Shown: in pieces, positions 25,528 through 35,374 of the stretch | How the letters are laid out: every line of letters starts with the position of its first letter | Numbering within the stretch: the stretch's first letter is position 1 | Assembly: GCF_009827575.1 (NCBI RefSeq) | Contig: NZ_WTYR01000001.1 | Location: 62,001 to 126,000 of the forward strand | Source: Alteriqipengyuania halimionae | GTDB taxonomy: Bacteria; Pseudomonadota; Alphaproteobacteria; Sphingomonadales; Sphingomonadaceae | Reading direction: 5' to 3' | Length of the DNA stretch: 64,000 bases | The notes under the pieces: generated by a model | The model's database searches: none | What the model was told of the DNA's origin: nothing | What the model saw: the letters and a program-made list of their open reading frames with translations, nothing else | Made by a program: the position numbers and the translations under genes

Positions 25528-27609
25528 TTAGCGACTCGGTTCCGTGCCCATGGCCCTGTGGATAAGTGTATCGGAGGAAAGCAGTTGCGGCAAATTTTCC
25601 CCTTTTTCGCCGGACTTATACCACACGTAGAGCGGCACGCCCGCGCTTCCGCGCGCGGTGAGATAGCGGGTGATAGCGGGGTCGCGGCGGGTCCAGTCGC
25701 CGCGCAGGACGACGACATTCCCGTCGGCAAAGGCCGCCCGCACCGCCTCTGTTTCGATCGCGCGGGCTTCGTTGACCTTGCAGGTCACGCACCAGTCGGC
25801 GGTCATCCAGACGAACACCGGGCGACCCGCGGCTCGGGCATCGGCCAGCGCTTTCTCGCTGAAGGGCTGCGCGTCGAGCATGCTTTCGCGCGTCGTCGTT
25901 TCGCCAACCAGGCGCGGGGTCGCGATCACGGCCATCACGATGAGCACCGCGCCGGCCAGCGCATAGCCCGTAGCCTTGCGCCCGCGCATCTGGCTCGTGC
26001 CTATCTGCACCACCAGGCCCAGTAGCACTGCCGCGAACACGCTGGTGCCGATCAGCAGCGTCCAGCCCCCCATCCGGTAGGCGAGCCAGAACAGCGCCAG
26101 CGCGGTCAGGCCCATTGGCAGCGCCATCCACTGGCGGAAGCGCGCCATCCACGGTCCCGGACGGGGGAGAGCGCGGCGCAGCGGAGGGATAAAGCCGAGC
26201 AGCAGGAACGGCAGACCGAGCCCGATCCCGAGCATCGCAAACAGCGCGAGCGCCTGCACGGTCGGCAGGAGCAAGGCCGCGCCCAAAGCCGCCGCCATGA
26301 ACGGTCCGGTGCAGGGCGTGGCGACGAAGCTTGCCAGCAGCCCTGTGGCGAAAGCGCCGCGGGCCTGCCCAGCCTTGCTGCCCCGCGCGCCAAGGCCGGT
26401 GAGGACGAATTCATAGAGGCCCGCAAGGTTCGCCGTCACAGCGACCGCCAGCAGGGCGAGCATGACGATCACCACCGGCTCCTGCAATTGGAATGCCCAG
26501 CCGACCTGCTCTCCGCCCGCGCGCAGGATCAGCAACAGCGCGCCCAGCGCGGCGGCAGCGATCGTGGTGCCTGCGGTATAGGCCAGCCCCTCGCGCCGCG
26601 CGGTGGCTTCGTCTGTGCCATGGCGCAGCAGTGCCAGCGCCTTCAGGCTGAGGATCGGGAACACGCAGGGCAGGATATTGAGCAGCATACCGCCCAGCAC
26701 CGCGCTGACCAGCAGCCACACCAGCCCCGGCGATTCCGTCGCACCGTCGAGCGGGGTGCCGCCCTCGGCCACCGCTCCCGGCTCGGCGCTCAGCGAGAGG
26801 CCGTTGCCGTCCTCATCCAGCCGCAACACCGCGTCGAAGCGTGTTGGCAAGGGCGGCGCACTCGTCTTGCGCTGCAGTTCGAACACCAGTGCCCCGTCCT
26901 GCCGCAATGCGCGTTGCGGAGCCGCAGGGTCGATCACGCCTTTTTGCGCTATGAAGAGATGCGGCTCGGCCAGCGCGACGCCATCCGGCAGCGGGATCGA
27001 GACGCGCAAGGTCTGGCCGCGCGCGTCGAAATGCGCCGGGCTGTCGAGCGGGGCGGGGAGCGCCTGTCGCCAGGCGTCGAAGCGTTTGGTCGTCTCCGGA
27101 TCGGGGTCCCAGGTCCCGTCGTTCACGACCAGCACCGAAGCTTTCAGGACAGCCTCTTCGGGAACACACAGGCGATCCGAACAGGCGAGCCAGTTCGCAT
27201 CGACCGCGATTGGCACCGTACGCCGCACTTGCGCATTGCTAGGCGCGGTCAGCGTCACCAGCACGCCATAGGGCGCTTCGTAGACATGGTTCATCAGGCC
27301 GCTGATCAGCAACGTGCCGGGCACCGGGTAACGCGGTTCGGACACCGTCCACCCCGGCGGCAAATCCCATGCGAGCCGCATGCCGAGACCCGCATCGCCC
27401 GGATTGGTCCAGTAGCCGTGCCAGCCTGCGGTCGGGCGGAAGTCGAATGCCAGCGTGATCGTGCCGCCGGGAGCGACCGGCCCTTCGGCGACGAGACTGG
27501 CCGCGATCCTGGGCGTGTCGCTCGCTGGACCGCTGGCGAATTGCGCGGCGGCAGGGGCGCTCGCCGCGAGCGTCAGCAGGATCAGGAGACGGAAAAGGTA
27601 ACGCAGCAC
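25528..27609 (-). CDS. DsbD/ScsB-like thiol:disulfide interchange protein
   Basis: Membrane reductase of 693 residues that moves reducing power to the periplasm. After a signal sequence (RLLILLTLAASAPAAAQ) there is an N-terminal periplasmic DsbD-like domain with WHGYWTNPGDAG and a Cys pair in NWLACSDRLCVPEEA. The transmembrane core has one Cys in LNILPCVFPILSLKAL and the partner in VATPCTGPFMAAALG. The C-terminal thioredoxin-like domain holds WMTADWCVTCKVNEARAIE. All three redox pairs are therefore intact. The domain order is that of ScsB-like proteins. The start is GTG 27609, divergent from the alkaline phosphatase gene. Confidence 0.9.
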   Translation of the reverse strand: MLRYLFRLLILLTLAASAPAAAQFASGPASDTPRIAASLVAEGPVAPGGTITLAFDFRPTAGWHGYWTNPGDAGLGMRLAWDLPPGWTVSEPRYPVPGTLLISGLMNHVYEAPYGVLVTLTAPSNAQVRRTVPIAVDANWLACSDRLCVPEEAVLKASVLVVNDGTWDPDPETTKRFDAWRQALPAPLDSPAHFDARGQTLRVSIPLPDGVALAEPHLFIAQKGVIDPAAPQRALRQDGALVFELQRKTSAPPLPTRFDAVLRLDEDGNGLSLSAEPGAVAEGGTPLDGATESPGLVWLLVSAVLGGMLLNILPCVFPILSLKALALLRHGTDEATARREGLAYTAGTTIAAAALGALLLILRAGGEQVGWAFQLQEPVVIVMLALLAVAVTANLAGLYEFVLTGLGARGSKAGQARGAFATGLLASFVATPCTGPFMAAALGAALLLPTVQALALFAMLGIGLGLPFLLLGFIPPLRRALPRPGPWMARFRQWMALPMGLTALALFWLAYRMGGWTLLIGTSVFAAVLLGLVVQIGTSQMRGRKATGYALAGAVLIVMAVIATPRLVGETTTRESMLDAQPFSEKALADARAAGRPVFVWMTADWCVTCKVNEARAIETEAVRAAFADGNVVVLRGDWTRRDPAITRYLTARGSAGVPLYVWYKSGEKGENLPQLLSSDTLIHRAMGTEPSR

Positions 27610-27731
27610 GCCTGCAACAATCGTCAGCCAGGAGGAATGGCGCGCGCACCCTTGCGCTCGCCCCTTGGCGGTTCCATGGACGCCTGCGCCCCCGCTTGCA
27701 ATTGCGAAGACTCAATACGCGAAGGATGAAT

Positions 27732-29441
27732 ATGCGTCGTCTCGTCTCCCTTGCCGCCCTTGCCACGATCGCGCTGCCGCTCGGCGCCTGCGCACAGGCG
27801 ACGGCCGAAGCGCCGCCTGTGTCGATCGCGCCGGCGCGCACTGTCGATACGCGCGCACTCGAGCAGAACGAGACTCCGGATCTGGTGGTGATGATCGCGG
27901 TCGACCAATTCTCGGCCGATCTGTTCGCGCAATATCGCTCGCATTTCACCGGCGGACTCGCGCGGCTGAGCGAAGGGGTCGTGTTCCCCTCGGCCTTCCA
28001 GGGACACGCCGCGACCGAGACCTGCCCCGGCCATTCGACGCTGCTGACCGGCGCGCGCCCAGCACGCTCCGGGATCGTAGCCAACAACTGGATCGACACC
28101 TCGAGCGACCGGCCCGACAAGGTCGTCTATTGCGCCGAGGATTCGACCGATCCGGCCAGCTCGCGCCGCAAGCCGGTGGTGTCTGCACGCAATTTGCTCG
28201 TCCCGACGCTGGGCGAATGGATGCGCGATGCCGATCCGGCGACTCGTTCGGTCGCGGTCTCGAGCAAGGACCGCGCAACGATGATGCTCGGAGGCACCGA
28301 TACCACGGCATCATGGTGGTGGGACGGCGAGGCCTATGTCACCCATGCCGATCGCGATGGCGATCCCAAGGTCGATGCGCTCAATGCGCGTTTCGCGAAG
28401 GAGATCGCCGATGGCGATGGCCCGGTGATGGGCGCGACCATTCCCGATTTCTGCCGCCGGGTGGAGCGCCGCTTTACCGCCGGGCCGATCGGTTTCGGCG
28501 ATGGAAAACTGGCGGTCCGTCCGGGCAATGAAGGGGATTGGCGCCGCAGCCCGCGTGCCGACCGGGCGACGCTGGCGGTCGCGCTCGAACAGCTCGATCA
28601 CTACCAGCTCGGCCAGGGCGCGACGACCGATATTCTCGCGATCAGCCTCTCTGCGACCGACTATGTCGGGCATGCGTATGGCAATAACGGCCTCGAAATG
28701 TGCCTCCAGATGAGCGAGCTCGACAGGATGCTCGCGTCCTTCCTCGACAATCTCGACGCGCGCGGGGTGGATTATGTCGTCGCGCTCAGCGCCGACCATG
28801 GCGGTCAGGACGCACCCGAGCGGCTCGATGAACAGGCCGATCCGGGTGCCGCGCGGTTCGATCCGGGCGAAGTCGTGCAGATGCTCGAAGGCGAGATCCG
28901 CCAGCGTGCCGGCATCACGTTCCCCGATCGCGTGAGCTACGCCTATGCCAGCGAGTTTACGCTCGATCCGCGCATTGTGGGGGACGATCGCAAGCGCGCG
29001 CTGAAGGCGCTCAAGGAAATTCTGCTCGAGCATCCGCAGATCGAAGCGGTGTTCACCGAAGACGAGATGCAGGCGACGCCGATGCCCGACGTCAATGTGC
29101 AGGACTGGACGATCCGCCAGCGTGCCCGCGCTTCTTGGCGCAAGGGCCGGTCGGGCGACGTTTCGATCCTGCTGAAGCGCGGTGTCTCGGGCGTAATAGA
29201 GCCGAGCGAGGGCTATATCGCCACGCATGGCTCGGTTTGGGACTACGATCGCCGCGTGCCGCTGCTGTTTTATCGTCCGGGCAGGGCCGGTTTCGAGCAG
29301 CCCATGCCGGTCGAAACGGTCGATATCGCACCCACGCTCTCTGCGCTGATCGGGCTCGAAGTGCCCGGTGGGGCATTCGACGGACGCTGCCTCGATCTCG
29401 ACCCGGGTGAAGGCAACACCTGCGGGATCGACGGCGAATGA
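27732..29441 (+). CDS. PafA-type alkaline phosphatase (lipoprotein)
   Basis: Zn-dependent phosphate monoesterase of the alkaline phosphatase superfamily, 569 residues. A lipobox-like signal (MRRLVSLAALATIALPLGAC) suggests outer-membrane or periplasmic anchoring. Active-site residues known from PafA are present: metal Asp in IAVDQFSAD, the Thr nucleophile in AATETCPGHSTLLTG, Asn in IVANNW, Lys/Arg in SSKDRAT, Asp/His in SATDYVGHAYG, Asp-His in SADHGG and His in ATHGS. The start 27732 is favoured because AAGG lies six bases before it; ATG 27726 is an alternative. The stop overlaps the next gene (ATGA). No Pho box was seen upstream, consistent with the phosphate-independent expression reported for PafA enzymes. 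Confidence 0.92.
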   Translation: MRRLVSLAALATIALPLGACAQATAEAPPVSIAPARTVDTRALEQNETPDLVVMIAVDQFSADLFAQYRSHFTGGLARLSEGVVFPSAFQGHAATETCPGHSTLLTGARPARSGIVANNWIDTSSDRPDKVVYCAEDSTDPASSRRKPVVSARNLLVPTLGEWMRDADPATRSVAVSSKDRATMMLGGTDTTASWWWDGEAYVTHADRDGDPKVDALNARFAKEIADGDGPVMGATIPDFCRRVERRFTAGPIGFGDGKLAVRPGNEGDWRRSPRADRATLAVALEQLDHYQLGQGATTDILAISLSATDYVGHAYGNNGLEMCLQMSELDRMLASFLDNLDARGVDYVVALSADHGGQDAPERLDEQADPGAARFDPGEVVQMLEGEIRQRAGITFPDRVSYAYASEFTLDPRIVGDDRKRALKALKEILLEHPQIEAVFTEDEMQATPMPDVNVQDWTIRQRARASWRKGRSGDVSILLKRGVSGVIEPSEGYIATHGSVWDYDRRVPLLFYRPGRAGFEQPMPVETVDIAPTLSALIGLEVPGGAFDGRCLDLDPGEGNTCGIDGE

Positions 29442-30652
29442 GCGATCGCAAGGACCTTCTCATCATCGGCGGCGGGCTCGTCGGCATGACGTGTGCGCTG
29501 GCTGCGGCGCGCAAGGGCATATCGAGCCACGTGGTCGATCGCGCAACGGCCGAGGAATTGACAGCCGAAGGTGTCGACGGTCGCGCCAGCGCGATCAGTA
29601 CGGCGAGCTGGAACATGTTCGTCAATATCGGCCTTGCCGAACGGCTCGAACCGCTCGGCTGCCCGATCGAGAGCATCGCAGTCACCGACGGAATGAAGCC
29701 CGGGCGGATCGATTTCCGGCCCGAACCGCATGAAGGCACGCTCGGGCGGATGTACGCCAACCGCGATCTGAGGATCGCGCTGTTCGATGCCGCGCGCGAG
29801 GAAGATCTGATCGACTGGCATTCGGGTGCCGAGGTGGTGGACCGCCATCGCGACGCGTTTGGCGCCAGCGTGACCTTGGCCGACGGGCGAGAATTGACCG
29901 CATCGCTGATGGTTGCCGCCGAAGGTCGCCGCTCGCCCACGCGCGAAGAGGCGGGGCTACCCATCGCGCATTGGCAATACGATCACGCCGGGGTCGTCAC
30001 CGTGCTCGCGCATGAGAAGCCGCATGGCGGGGTCGCGTGGGAAATCTTCTATCCCGCCGGGCCATTCGCGCTGCTCCCGCTGCTCGACGACGAGCAGGGC
30101 CGCCACCGCAGTGCGCTGGTGTGGACCGTGGACGAGAAGGACGCGCCCGGCGTGCGCAAGCTCGGCAAGCGTGCATTCGAAGCCGAAGTCGAAAAGCGGA
30201 TGCACGGCATTTTCGGCAAGGTCGAGGAAATCACCGAGCGTGCCGCGTGGCCGCTGGGGTTCCAGCACGGCGCGCAGATTACCGACACGCGGCTCACGCT
30301 GATCGGCGACGCCGCGCATGGTATTCACCCGATTGCGGGGCAGGGGCTCAATCTCGGCCTGCGCGATGCGGCCGCGCTGGTCGAAGTCATTTCGGACGGC
30401 ATGCGGCTCGGGCTCGAACCGGGCGACGAGCAATTGCTCGCGCGCTACGAACGCTGGCGTTCGCTCGATGCATTCTCGGTCAGCCTCGCGACCGACGGGC
30501 TCACGCGCCTGTTCGGCGTTCCGGGCAAGGCCGCTTCGGCGATCCGTCGGTTCGGCATGGGCGCGGTCCAGCGCCTGCCCGAATTGAAGCGCTGGTTCAT
30601 GGACGAAGCACGCGGAGTCTCGGGCGACACGCCTGAACTGCTGCGCGACTGA
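29438..30652 (+). CDS. FAD-dependent hydroxylase, UbiH/UbiF/VisC type
   Basis: Flavoprotein monooxygenase of 404 residues, likely acting in ubiquinone ring hydroxylation. The FAD-binding GxGxxG is in DLLIIGGGLVGMTCALAAAR. The middle segment includes MVAAEGRRSPTREEAGL. The second FAD motif with the conserved GD is LTLIGDAAHGIHPIAGQGLN followed by LGLRDAAALVEVI, typical of the Ubi family. It overlaps the PafA gene by four bases, which suggests coupled translation although the functions look unrelated. Which ring position is hydroxylated cannot be assigned. Confidence 0.9.
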   Translation: MSDRKDLLIIGGGLVGMTCALAAARKGISSHVVDRATAEELTAEGVDGRASAISTASWNMFVNIGLAERLEPLGCPIESIAVTDGMKPGRIDFRPEPHEGTLGRMYANRDLRIALFDAAREEDLIDWHSGAEVVDRHRDAFGASVTLADGRELTASLMVAAEGRRSPTREEAGLPIAHWQYDHAGVVTVLAHEKPHGGVAWEIFYPAGPFALLPLLDDEQGRHRSALVWTVDEKDAPGVRKLGKRAFEAEVEKRMHGIFGKVEEITERAAWPLGFQHGAQITDTRLTLIGDAAHGIHPIAGQGLNLGLRDAAALVEVISDGMRLGLEPGDEQLLARYERWRSLDAFSVSLATDGLTRLFGVPGKAASAIRRFGMGAVQRLPELKRWFMDEARGVSGDTPELLRD

Positions 30653-30664
30653 TCGCGAGGGCGC

Positions 30665-31615
30665 TCAGTCCTCGGGTTCGCTCGCGGCGCTGCGCTGGTC
30701 GATCCGTTGACCTTGCGAATCCTGCAATGCGCGCGGTTCGAGGATCGCGGCCATTTCAAGCCGTTCGAGCGCGCGCTGGGCCGCCAGGAAACGGCGAGCA
30801 TCGGCCAGCCAGTCGGTCGCGGCATCGGCGTTCGGCAGGGCCGAGACTTCCTCGATCGCAGGCTCGATGCGTCCGACCTGAAGGAATTGCTGGGCGCGTT
30901 CGATCCGCAGTTCGGGGCGCGGGCTGGCCGTTTCGGCGCGGCGGATCGTGAACAGGGAGGCGAACTCGTTGCGAACGCGCCGCCATCCACTCGTCCGGTC
31001 GCTGGTGTCGCCGAGCCGGGGCGCGAGCGCATCGAGCCGGCGGATCAGATCGTCGAGCGTCACCGGATCGTCGGCCACCGCGAACACCGCGGCAACGGCA
31101 TTGGGTTGGGCATCTTCGAAGCGCAGCCGCAACTGGTCGCGCAGGTAGCCGAGATCGGCCCCGCGTTCGAGCGCGCGGCGCGTGGCAAACGCCACCAACA
31201 GCCCTTCGGCGCGTCCGGCATTGCCGCGCGCGGCCTGGGCCCTCAGGTCGAGATCGTTCAACCGGCTTTCGAGGCCGGCGAGCCGCTGTTCCATCGGTGC
31301 CGCCACAGCCTGGGCCACCTTTTCCTCAGGAGTCGAGGATTCTACGGTTTCGGTCGGAGTGGGCGTGGGCGAGGCCTTGGCATCTTCCTCCGGCAGCGTG
31401 CCTGCGACCTGCTGCGGTTGCTCGGTCTCGCCGAAGCGCTGGATATCCACATAGCCGCCGCTGACCAGATACATCATCAGCAGGATGCCGACCACGAACG
31501 CACCTGCCGTGATACCGGCGATCGTCGGCCATCCCAGGCCTTTCTTTGGCGCGCTCGTTTTCCGTGCGCCGCCATCGGAGGGGGACTTCATTCGATTGAA
31601 CACTTCGTCGGCCAA
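30665..31615 (-). CDS. HemX/mitofilin-like membrane protein
   Basis: A 316-residue protein with one transmembrane helix (IAGITAGAFVVGILLMMYLV, about residues 32-51), a Pro/Thr-rich linker (SPTPTPTETVESSTPEE) and a long helical, partly coiled-coil periplasmic region (MEQRLAGLESRLNDLDLRAQ). This layout and the position after hemC-hemD match the HemX/mitofilin-like proteins of alphaproteobacteria, whose role is unclear. The start is TTG 31615: AAGGA sits seven bases before it, better than the internal ATG 31591. Confidence 0.75.
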   Translation of the reverse strand: MADEVFNRMKSPSDGGARKTSAPKKGLGWPTIAGITAGAFVVGILLMMYLVSGGYVDIQRFGETEQPQQVAGTLPEEDAKASPTPTPTETVESSTPEEKVAQAVAAPMEQRLAGLESRLNDLDLRAQAARGNAGRAEGLLVAFATRRALERGADLGYLRDQLRLRFEDAQPNAVAAVFAVADDPVTLDDLIRRLDALAPRLGDTSDRTSGWRRVRNEFASLFTIRRAETASPRPELRIERAQQFLQVGRIEPAIEEVSALPNADAATDWLADARRFLAAQRALERLEMAAILEPRALQDSQGQRIDQRSAASEPED

Positions 31616-31643
31616 ACGGCTTTCCTTTTATTCGTCGGACCCT

Positions 31644-31711
31644 GCCCGGACTTTGAAAGAGCCCGGACTTTGATCTAGCCCAAACTCTGACCTAACCCAG
31701 ACTCTGACATA
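31644..31711. repeat. Four tandem 17-bp repeats across the 3' end of hemD
   Basis: Units at 31644-31660, 31661-31677, 31678-31694 and 31695-31711. Consensus GCCCRRACTYTGAYCTA with one to a few differences per copy. The hemD stop codon lies in the third unit. Confidence 0.9.
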
Positions 31712-32375
31712 GAGGGCGCGCACATTCCAGCAAAGCGGCGTCCCCGGTTTCGTCGGGCACTGCCATCGCGCGCCACCCGCGACCCGCCGCCTCGGCAATG
31801 CGGGGGGAAAGGCATGCCAGCGCGATATTGAGCCGAGCCAGACCCATCGCAGTGCATTGCTCCACAAAATGCTCGGCCGCGCGGGCCGAATGCAGCAGTA
31901 CGGTCGAAGGGCCGCACAGCAATTCGGCCAGGTCCTCGGGCATCGGTAGGGCACGGCTTTCGTAGAGTGCGACCGCTTGTAGGTGAACGCCCTCGGGCGG
32001 CTCGACCGCGATATGATCGGCGCCGACGAGGCGCAGGATATTGGTGTGCCCGGACGCGAAGCGTTCGACCAGCGAAGCGATCCCGTCGGGCGCTTCGGCC
32101 ACTACGTCGAAGCCCGCCGCGCGCGCCTGCCGGGCGGTGCGTTCGCCGACGACATAAGCAGGCAGGTCGACCAGGCCGGCCAGTTGGTCACCGCCGAAAC
32201 GCAAGGCATTGGCACTCGATATCAGCACGGCATCGAACGGCCCCGCGGGAACCTGCCAATCGAGCGCACCCAGTTCGAACATCGGATGGGGGTGCGCGTC
32301 GAACCCCGTTTCCTGCGCCAGCGATGCGGTGCGCGCGGCAGCGGGCTGCGGGCGGATGATCGCGAGCGGGGTCAT
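31692..32375 (-). CDS. hemD: Uroporphyrinogen-III synthase
   Basis: Cyclises hydroxymethylbilane to uroporphyrinogen III in haem synthesis. It has 227 residues. This family is poorly conserved, but the pattern is recognisable: an N-terminal [59 protein letters not shown] and a C-terminal [16 protein letters not shown] followed by GDAALLECA. The start overlaps the hemC stop (ATGA). The last codons are built from a 17-bp tandem repeat, so the C-terminus may vary between strains. Confidence 0.88.
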   Translation of the reverse strand: MTPLAIIRPQPAAARTASLAQETGFDAHPHPMFELGALDWQVPAGPFDAVLISSANALRFGGDQLAGLVDLPAYVVGERTARQARAAGFDVVAEAPDGIASLVERFASGHTNILRLVGADHIAVEPPEGVHLQAVALYESRALPMPEDLAELLCGPSTVLLHSARAAEHFVEQCTAMGLARLNIALACLSPRIAEAAGRGWRAMAVPDETGDAALLECARPLCQSLG

Positions 32376-33310
32376 ACGGGAGGGCCATCGAAATGCGCGG
32401 CGATTGCCTCGGGCGCGTCGTTCAGCAGGCTGCGCGCCATCGCTCGGACAGGCTCGAGGTCATCGGCGGAAAACTGCGTTTCGCCATCGCGTCGCAAAGC
32501 GCCGTCGGGAGAGAAGATCGCGGCGCGCATATGCCAAGCATCGCCGTCCCTTGTGGTCAGCACGGCGATCGGGCTCGAACACGATCCGCCCAGCCCTTCG
32601 AGGAAGGCGCGCTCGGCCAGCAATTGTTCGTGCGTCGCGCGGTGGTCGATCGCGGCGAGCGCGGTGCGCGCGCGTTCGTCGTCACGGCGGCATTCGATCG
32701 CGATGATGCCCTGCGCCGGGGCGGGCAGGAAATCCTCGCTCGCCAGCGGCGTGCCGACATGCGTTTCGCCGAGCCGCGCGAGCCCGGCTGCCGCGAGCAA
32801 AGTGGCATCCGCTTCGCCCGCCGCCAGCCGCGCGAGACGGGTTGCGACATTGCCGCGAAAGGTGACGACCGAGCAATCGGGGCGCGCATGCAGCATCTGC
32901 GCCGCGCGGCGCGGCGCGCTGGTCCCGATCCGCGCGCCTTGCGGCAGCGCGGCGATGGTCGAAACGCCCACCAGCACGTCGCGCACATCGGCACGTTCGA
33001 GCGTGGCGGCGATATGGATCGCGTCGGGGCGCAGGGTCTCGACATCCTTGGCCGAATGGACGGCGGCGTCGATCTCGCCAGCCAGCAATTGCGCGTCGAG
33101 CTCCTTGGTCCACAGCGCCTTGCCGCCGATCTCGGCCAGCGGGCGATCCTTGATCCGGTCTCCGCTCGCGACGACTTCGACCAGCTCGACCGCGTCCGGG
33201 TCCCACCCGTGGGCAGCGATCAGGGCATCGCGGGCGGCATTGGCCTGCACGAGGGCGAGGGGCGAGCGTCTCGTTCCGAGACGAAAGGGTTGTTCGGTGG
33301 AAGCGGTCAT
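32372..33310 (-). CDS. hemC: Hydroxymethylbilane synthase (porphobilinogen deaminase)
   Basis: Joins four porphobilinogens into hydroxymethylbilane. It has 312 residues. Motifs include [63 protein letters not shown] and [13 protein letters not shown]. The dipyrromethane cofactor Cys is in [16 protein letters not shown]. It is the first gene of a hemC-hemD pair, divergent from tsaD with 46 bases between the starts, an arrangement common in alphaproteobacteria. Confidence 0.95.
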   Translation of the reverse strand: MTASTEQPFRLGTRRSPLALVQANAARDALIAAHGWDPDAVELVEVVASGDRIKDRPLAEIGGKALWTKELDAQLLAGEIDAAVHSAKDVETLRPDAIHIAATLERADVRDVLVGVSTIAALPQGARIGTSAPRRAAQMLHARPDCSVVTFRGNVATRLARLAAGEADATLLAAAGLARLGETHVGTPLASEDFLPAPAQGIIAIECRRDDERARTALAAIDHRATHEQLLAERAFLEGLGGSCSSPIAVLTTRDGDAWHMRAAIFSPDGALRRDGETQFSADDLEPVRAMARSLLNDAPEAIAAHFDGPPV

Positions 33311-33356
33311 GGGCGATGCTTGTGCTAAATGCGAAAAGCCGTCAGGGAAAGTCTCG

Positions 33357-34391
33357 ATGCCGCTGGTTCTCGGGATAGAAAGCAGTTGCGACGAAACCGC
33401 CGCCGCCTTGGTGGACGGCGAACGTCGTATCCTCGCGCAGCGGATCGCTTCGCAGGAGGCCGAACACGCGCCCTATGGTGGCGTCGTGCCCGAGATCGCC
33501 GCGCGCGCGCACGCCGAACGGCTGGCCCCGCTGATCGCGGCGGTGCTCGAGGAAGCCGATCTCACGCTCGACGATTGCGACGCGATCGCCGCAACCGCCG
33601 GTCCGGGGCTGATCGGTGGCGTGATGGTCGGATTGGTGAGCGCCAAAGCGCTGGCGATGGCGAGCGGCAAGCCATTGCTCGCGATCAACCACCTCGAAGG
33701 CCACGCGCTGAGCCCCCGTCTGGCCGATCCGGATCTAGGCTATCCCTACCTCCTGCTGCTCGTGTCGGGCGGGCACTGCCAATTGCTCCTGGTCGAGGGC
33801 GTCGGCGAATATCGCCGTCTCGGGACCACCATCGACGACGCGCTGGGGGAAGCCTTCGACAAGACCGCCAAGCTGCTCGGCCTCGGCTATCCGGGCGGCC
33901 CGGCAGTGGAAAAGCTCGCGCGCGAAGGCGATGCGAACGCCGTCCCGCTGCCGCGCCCGCTGGTGGGCAGCAAGGAACCGCATTTCAGCTTCGCCGGGCT
34001 CAAGAGCGCGGTGCTGCGCGCCAAGGAAAGCGGCGACTATGCCGATGCCGACATCGCCGCGAGCTTCCAGCAGGCGGCGATCGACTGCCTGATCGATCGC
34101 ACCAGGCATGCGCTGGGCAAGATCGACACGCCGCCCGCGCTGGTCGTGGCCGGGGGCGTCGCGGCCAACAAGGCGGTGCGCGGCGCGCTCGAAACGCTGG
34201 CGGAAGAAAACGGTATGCGGTTCGTCGCTCCGCCCTTGCCGCTGTGTACCGACAACGCTGCAATGATCGCATGGGCGGGAATCGAGCGGTTGCCGCTCGG
34301 CCAGTCCGATCCGCTCGACGTGGCGGCGCGCCCGCGCTGGCCGCTCGATCCGGAGGCTGAAGCGGCCAGGGGAGCAGGGGTGAAGGCATGA
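33357..34391 (+). CDS. tsaD: tRNA N6-adenosine threonylcarbamoyltransferase TsaD
   Basis: Adds the threonylcarbamoyl group to A37 of ANN-decoding tRNAs. It has 344 residues. ASKHA-fold motifs: [20 protein letters not shown] at the N-terminus, the metal-binding HAERLAP and [45 protein letters not shown] and [14 protein letters not shown]. The open frame extends far upstream (to 31983), but that section is antisense to hemC-hemD. ATG 33357 with GGGAAAG before it is the proper start. It overlaps gpsA by four bases. Confidence 0.95.
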   Translation: MPLVLGIESSCDETAAALVDGERRILAQRIASQEAEHAPYGGVVPEIAARAHAERLAPLIAAVLEEADLTLDDCDAIAATAGPGLIGGVMVGLVSAKALAMASGKPLLAINHLEGHALSPRLADPDLGYPYLLLLVSGGHCQLLLVEGVGEYRRLGTTIDDALGEAFDKTAKLLGLGYPGGPAVEKLAREGDANAVPLPRPLVGSKEPHFSFAGLKSAVLRAKESGDYADADIAASFQQAAIDCLIDRTRHALGKIDTPPALVVAGGVAANKAVRGALETLAEENGMRFVAPPLPLCTDNAAMIAWAGIERLPLGQSDPLDVAARPRWPLDPEAEAARGAGVKA

Positions 34392-35374
34392 CGATCGGCG
34401 TAATCGGCGCAGGCGCGTGGGGCACGGCCCTGGCGCAGGCAATGGCGAGCGATGGCAGCGATGTCGTGCTGTGGGCGCGCGAGGCGGAACTGGTCGACGA
34501 GATCAACACCGCGCGCACCAATTCGCTATATCTGCCGTCTGCGGACCTTCACAAAACGATCCGCGCAACCACCGATATCGCCGATGTCGCCACACTCGAT
34601 ACCGTGCTGGTGGTCACGCCGGCGCAGCATCTCGGCACGGTGCTTGCTGGCCTCGGACATTCCCCGCGCGACCTGCTGCTATGCTCGAAAGGGATCGAGC
34701 GCGGCTCGGGCCGGTTGATGGCCGATGTCGCTTCCGAAGCCGCGCCACAGAGCGAACTGGCGGTTCTTTCCGGGCCGACTTTCGCGCATGAAGTCGCCGA
34801 CGGCTTGCCCACCGCGGTTACGCTCGCCTGTGCCGGCGGGCGCGCACAATGGGACCGCCTCAAGCAGACCGTCGCGCGACCGCATTTCCGGCCGTATTAT
34901 TCCGACGATGTCGTCGGCGCGGAGATCGGCGGCGCGGTCAAGAACGTGCTCGCGATCGCTTGCGGCGTGGTCGACGGGCTGGCGCTGGGCCAGAACGCCC
35001 GCGCCGCGCTGATCGCGCGCGGCTATGCCGAAATGATGCGTTTCGGCGTAGCGCGCGGGGCCGATCGCGATACGCTGGCCGGATTGTGCGGGCTGGGCGA
35101 TCTGGTGCTGACCTGCTCCTCTACCTCCAGCCGTAATTACTCGCTCGGCAAGGCGCTTGGCGAGGGAATGAGCGCGGCCGAAGCGCTCTCGGGCAAGAAT
35201 TCGGTGGCCGAAGGCAGCCACACCGCCCCTGTGCTCCACGAACTGGCGGAGCGTGACGGCATCGACATGCCGATCGTCCACGCCGTCGTCCGTATTCTGT
35301 CGGGCGAGGCCCCGGCGCGCGAAGTCGTGTCCGATATTCTCGCTCGCCCGCTCAAGGCCGAAGTGGAAGAATGA
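34388..35374 (+). CDS. gpsA: Glycerol-3-phosphate dehydrogenase [NAD(P)+]
   Basis: Reduces dihydroxyacetone phosphate to sn-glycerol-3-phosphate for phospholipid synthesis. It has 328 residues. Rossmann motif [20 protein letters not shown]; substrate region [20 protein letters not shown]; catalytic Lys in [19 protein letters not shown]; then [20 protein letters not shown]. It overlaps tsaD upstream and the flippase gene downstream (ATGA both times), so the three form a compact operon. Confidence 0.95.
   Translation: MTIGVIGAGAWGTALAQAMASDGSDVVLWAREAELVDEINTARTNSLYLPSADLHKTIRATTDIADVATLDTVLVVTPAQHLGTVLAGLGHSPRDLLLCSKGIERGSGRLMADVASEAAPQSELAVLSGPTFAHEVADGLPTAVTLACAGGRAQWDRLKQTVARPHFRPYYSDDVVGAEIGGAVKNVLAIACGVVDGLALGQNARAALIARGYAEMMRFGVARGADRDTLAGLCGLGDLVLTCSSTSSRNYSLGKALGEGMSAAEALSGKNSVAEGSHTAPVLHELAERDGIDMPIVHAVVRILSGEAPAREVVSDILARPLKAEVEE

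Noticed and set aside
31644-31711. CRISPR-like array
   Set aside because: The repeats are directly adjacent with no spacers, only 17 bp long, and no cas genes are present.
31983-33356. A 458-codon N-terminal extension of tsaD
   Set aside because: It lies antisense to hemC-hemD and has low-complexity Ser/Arg-rich sequence. TsaD has its normal length from 33357.
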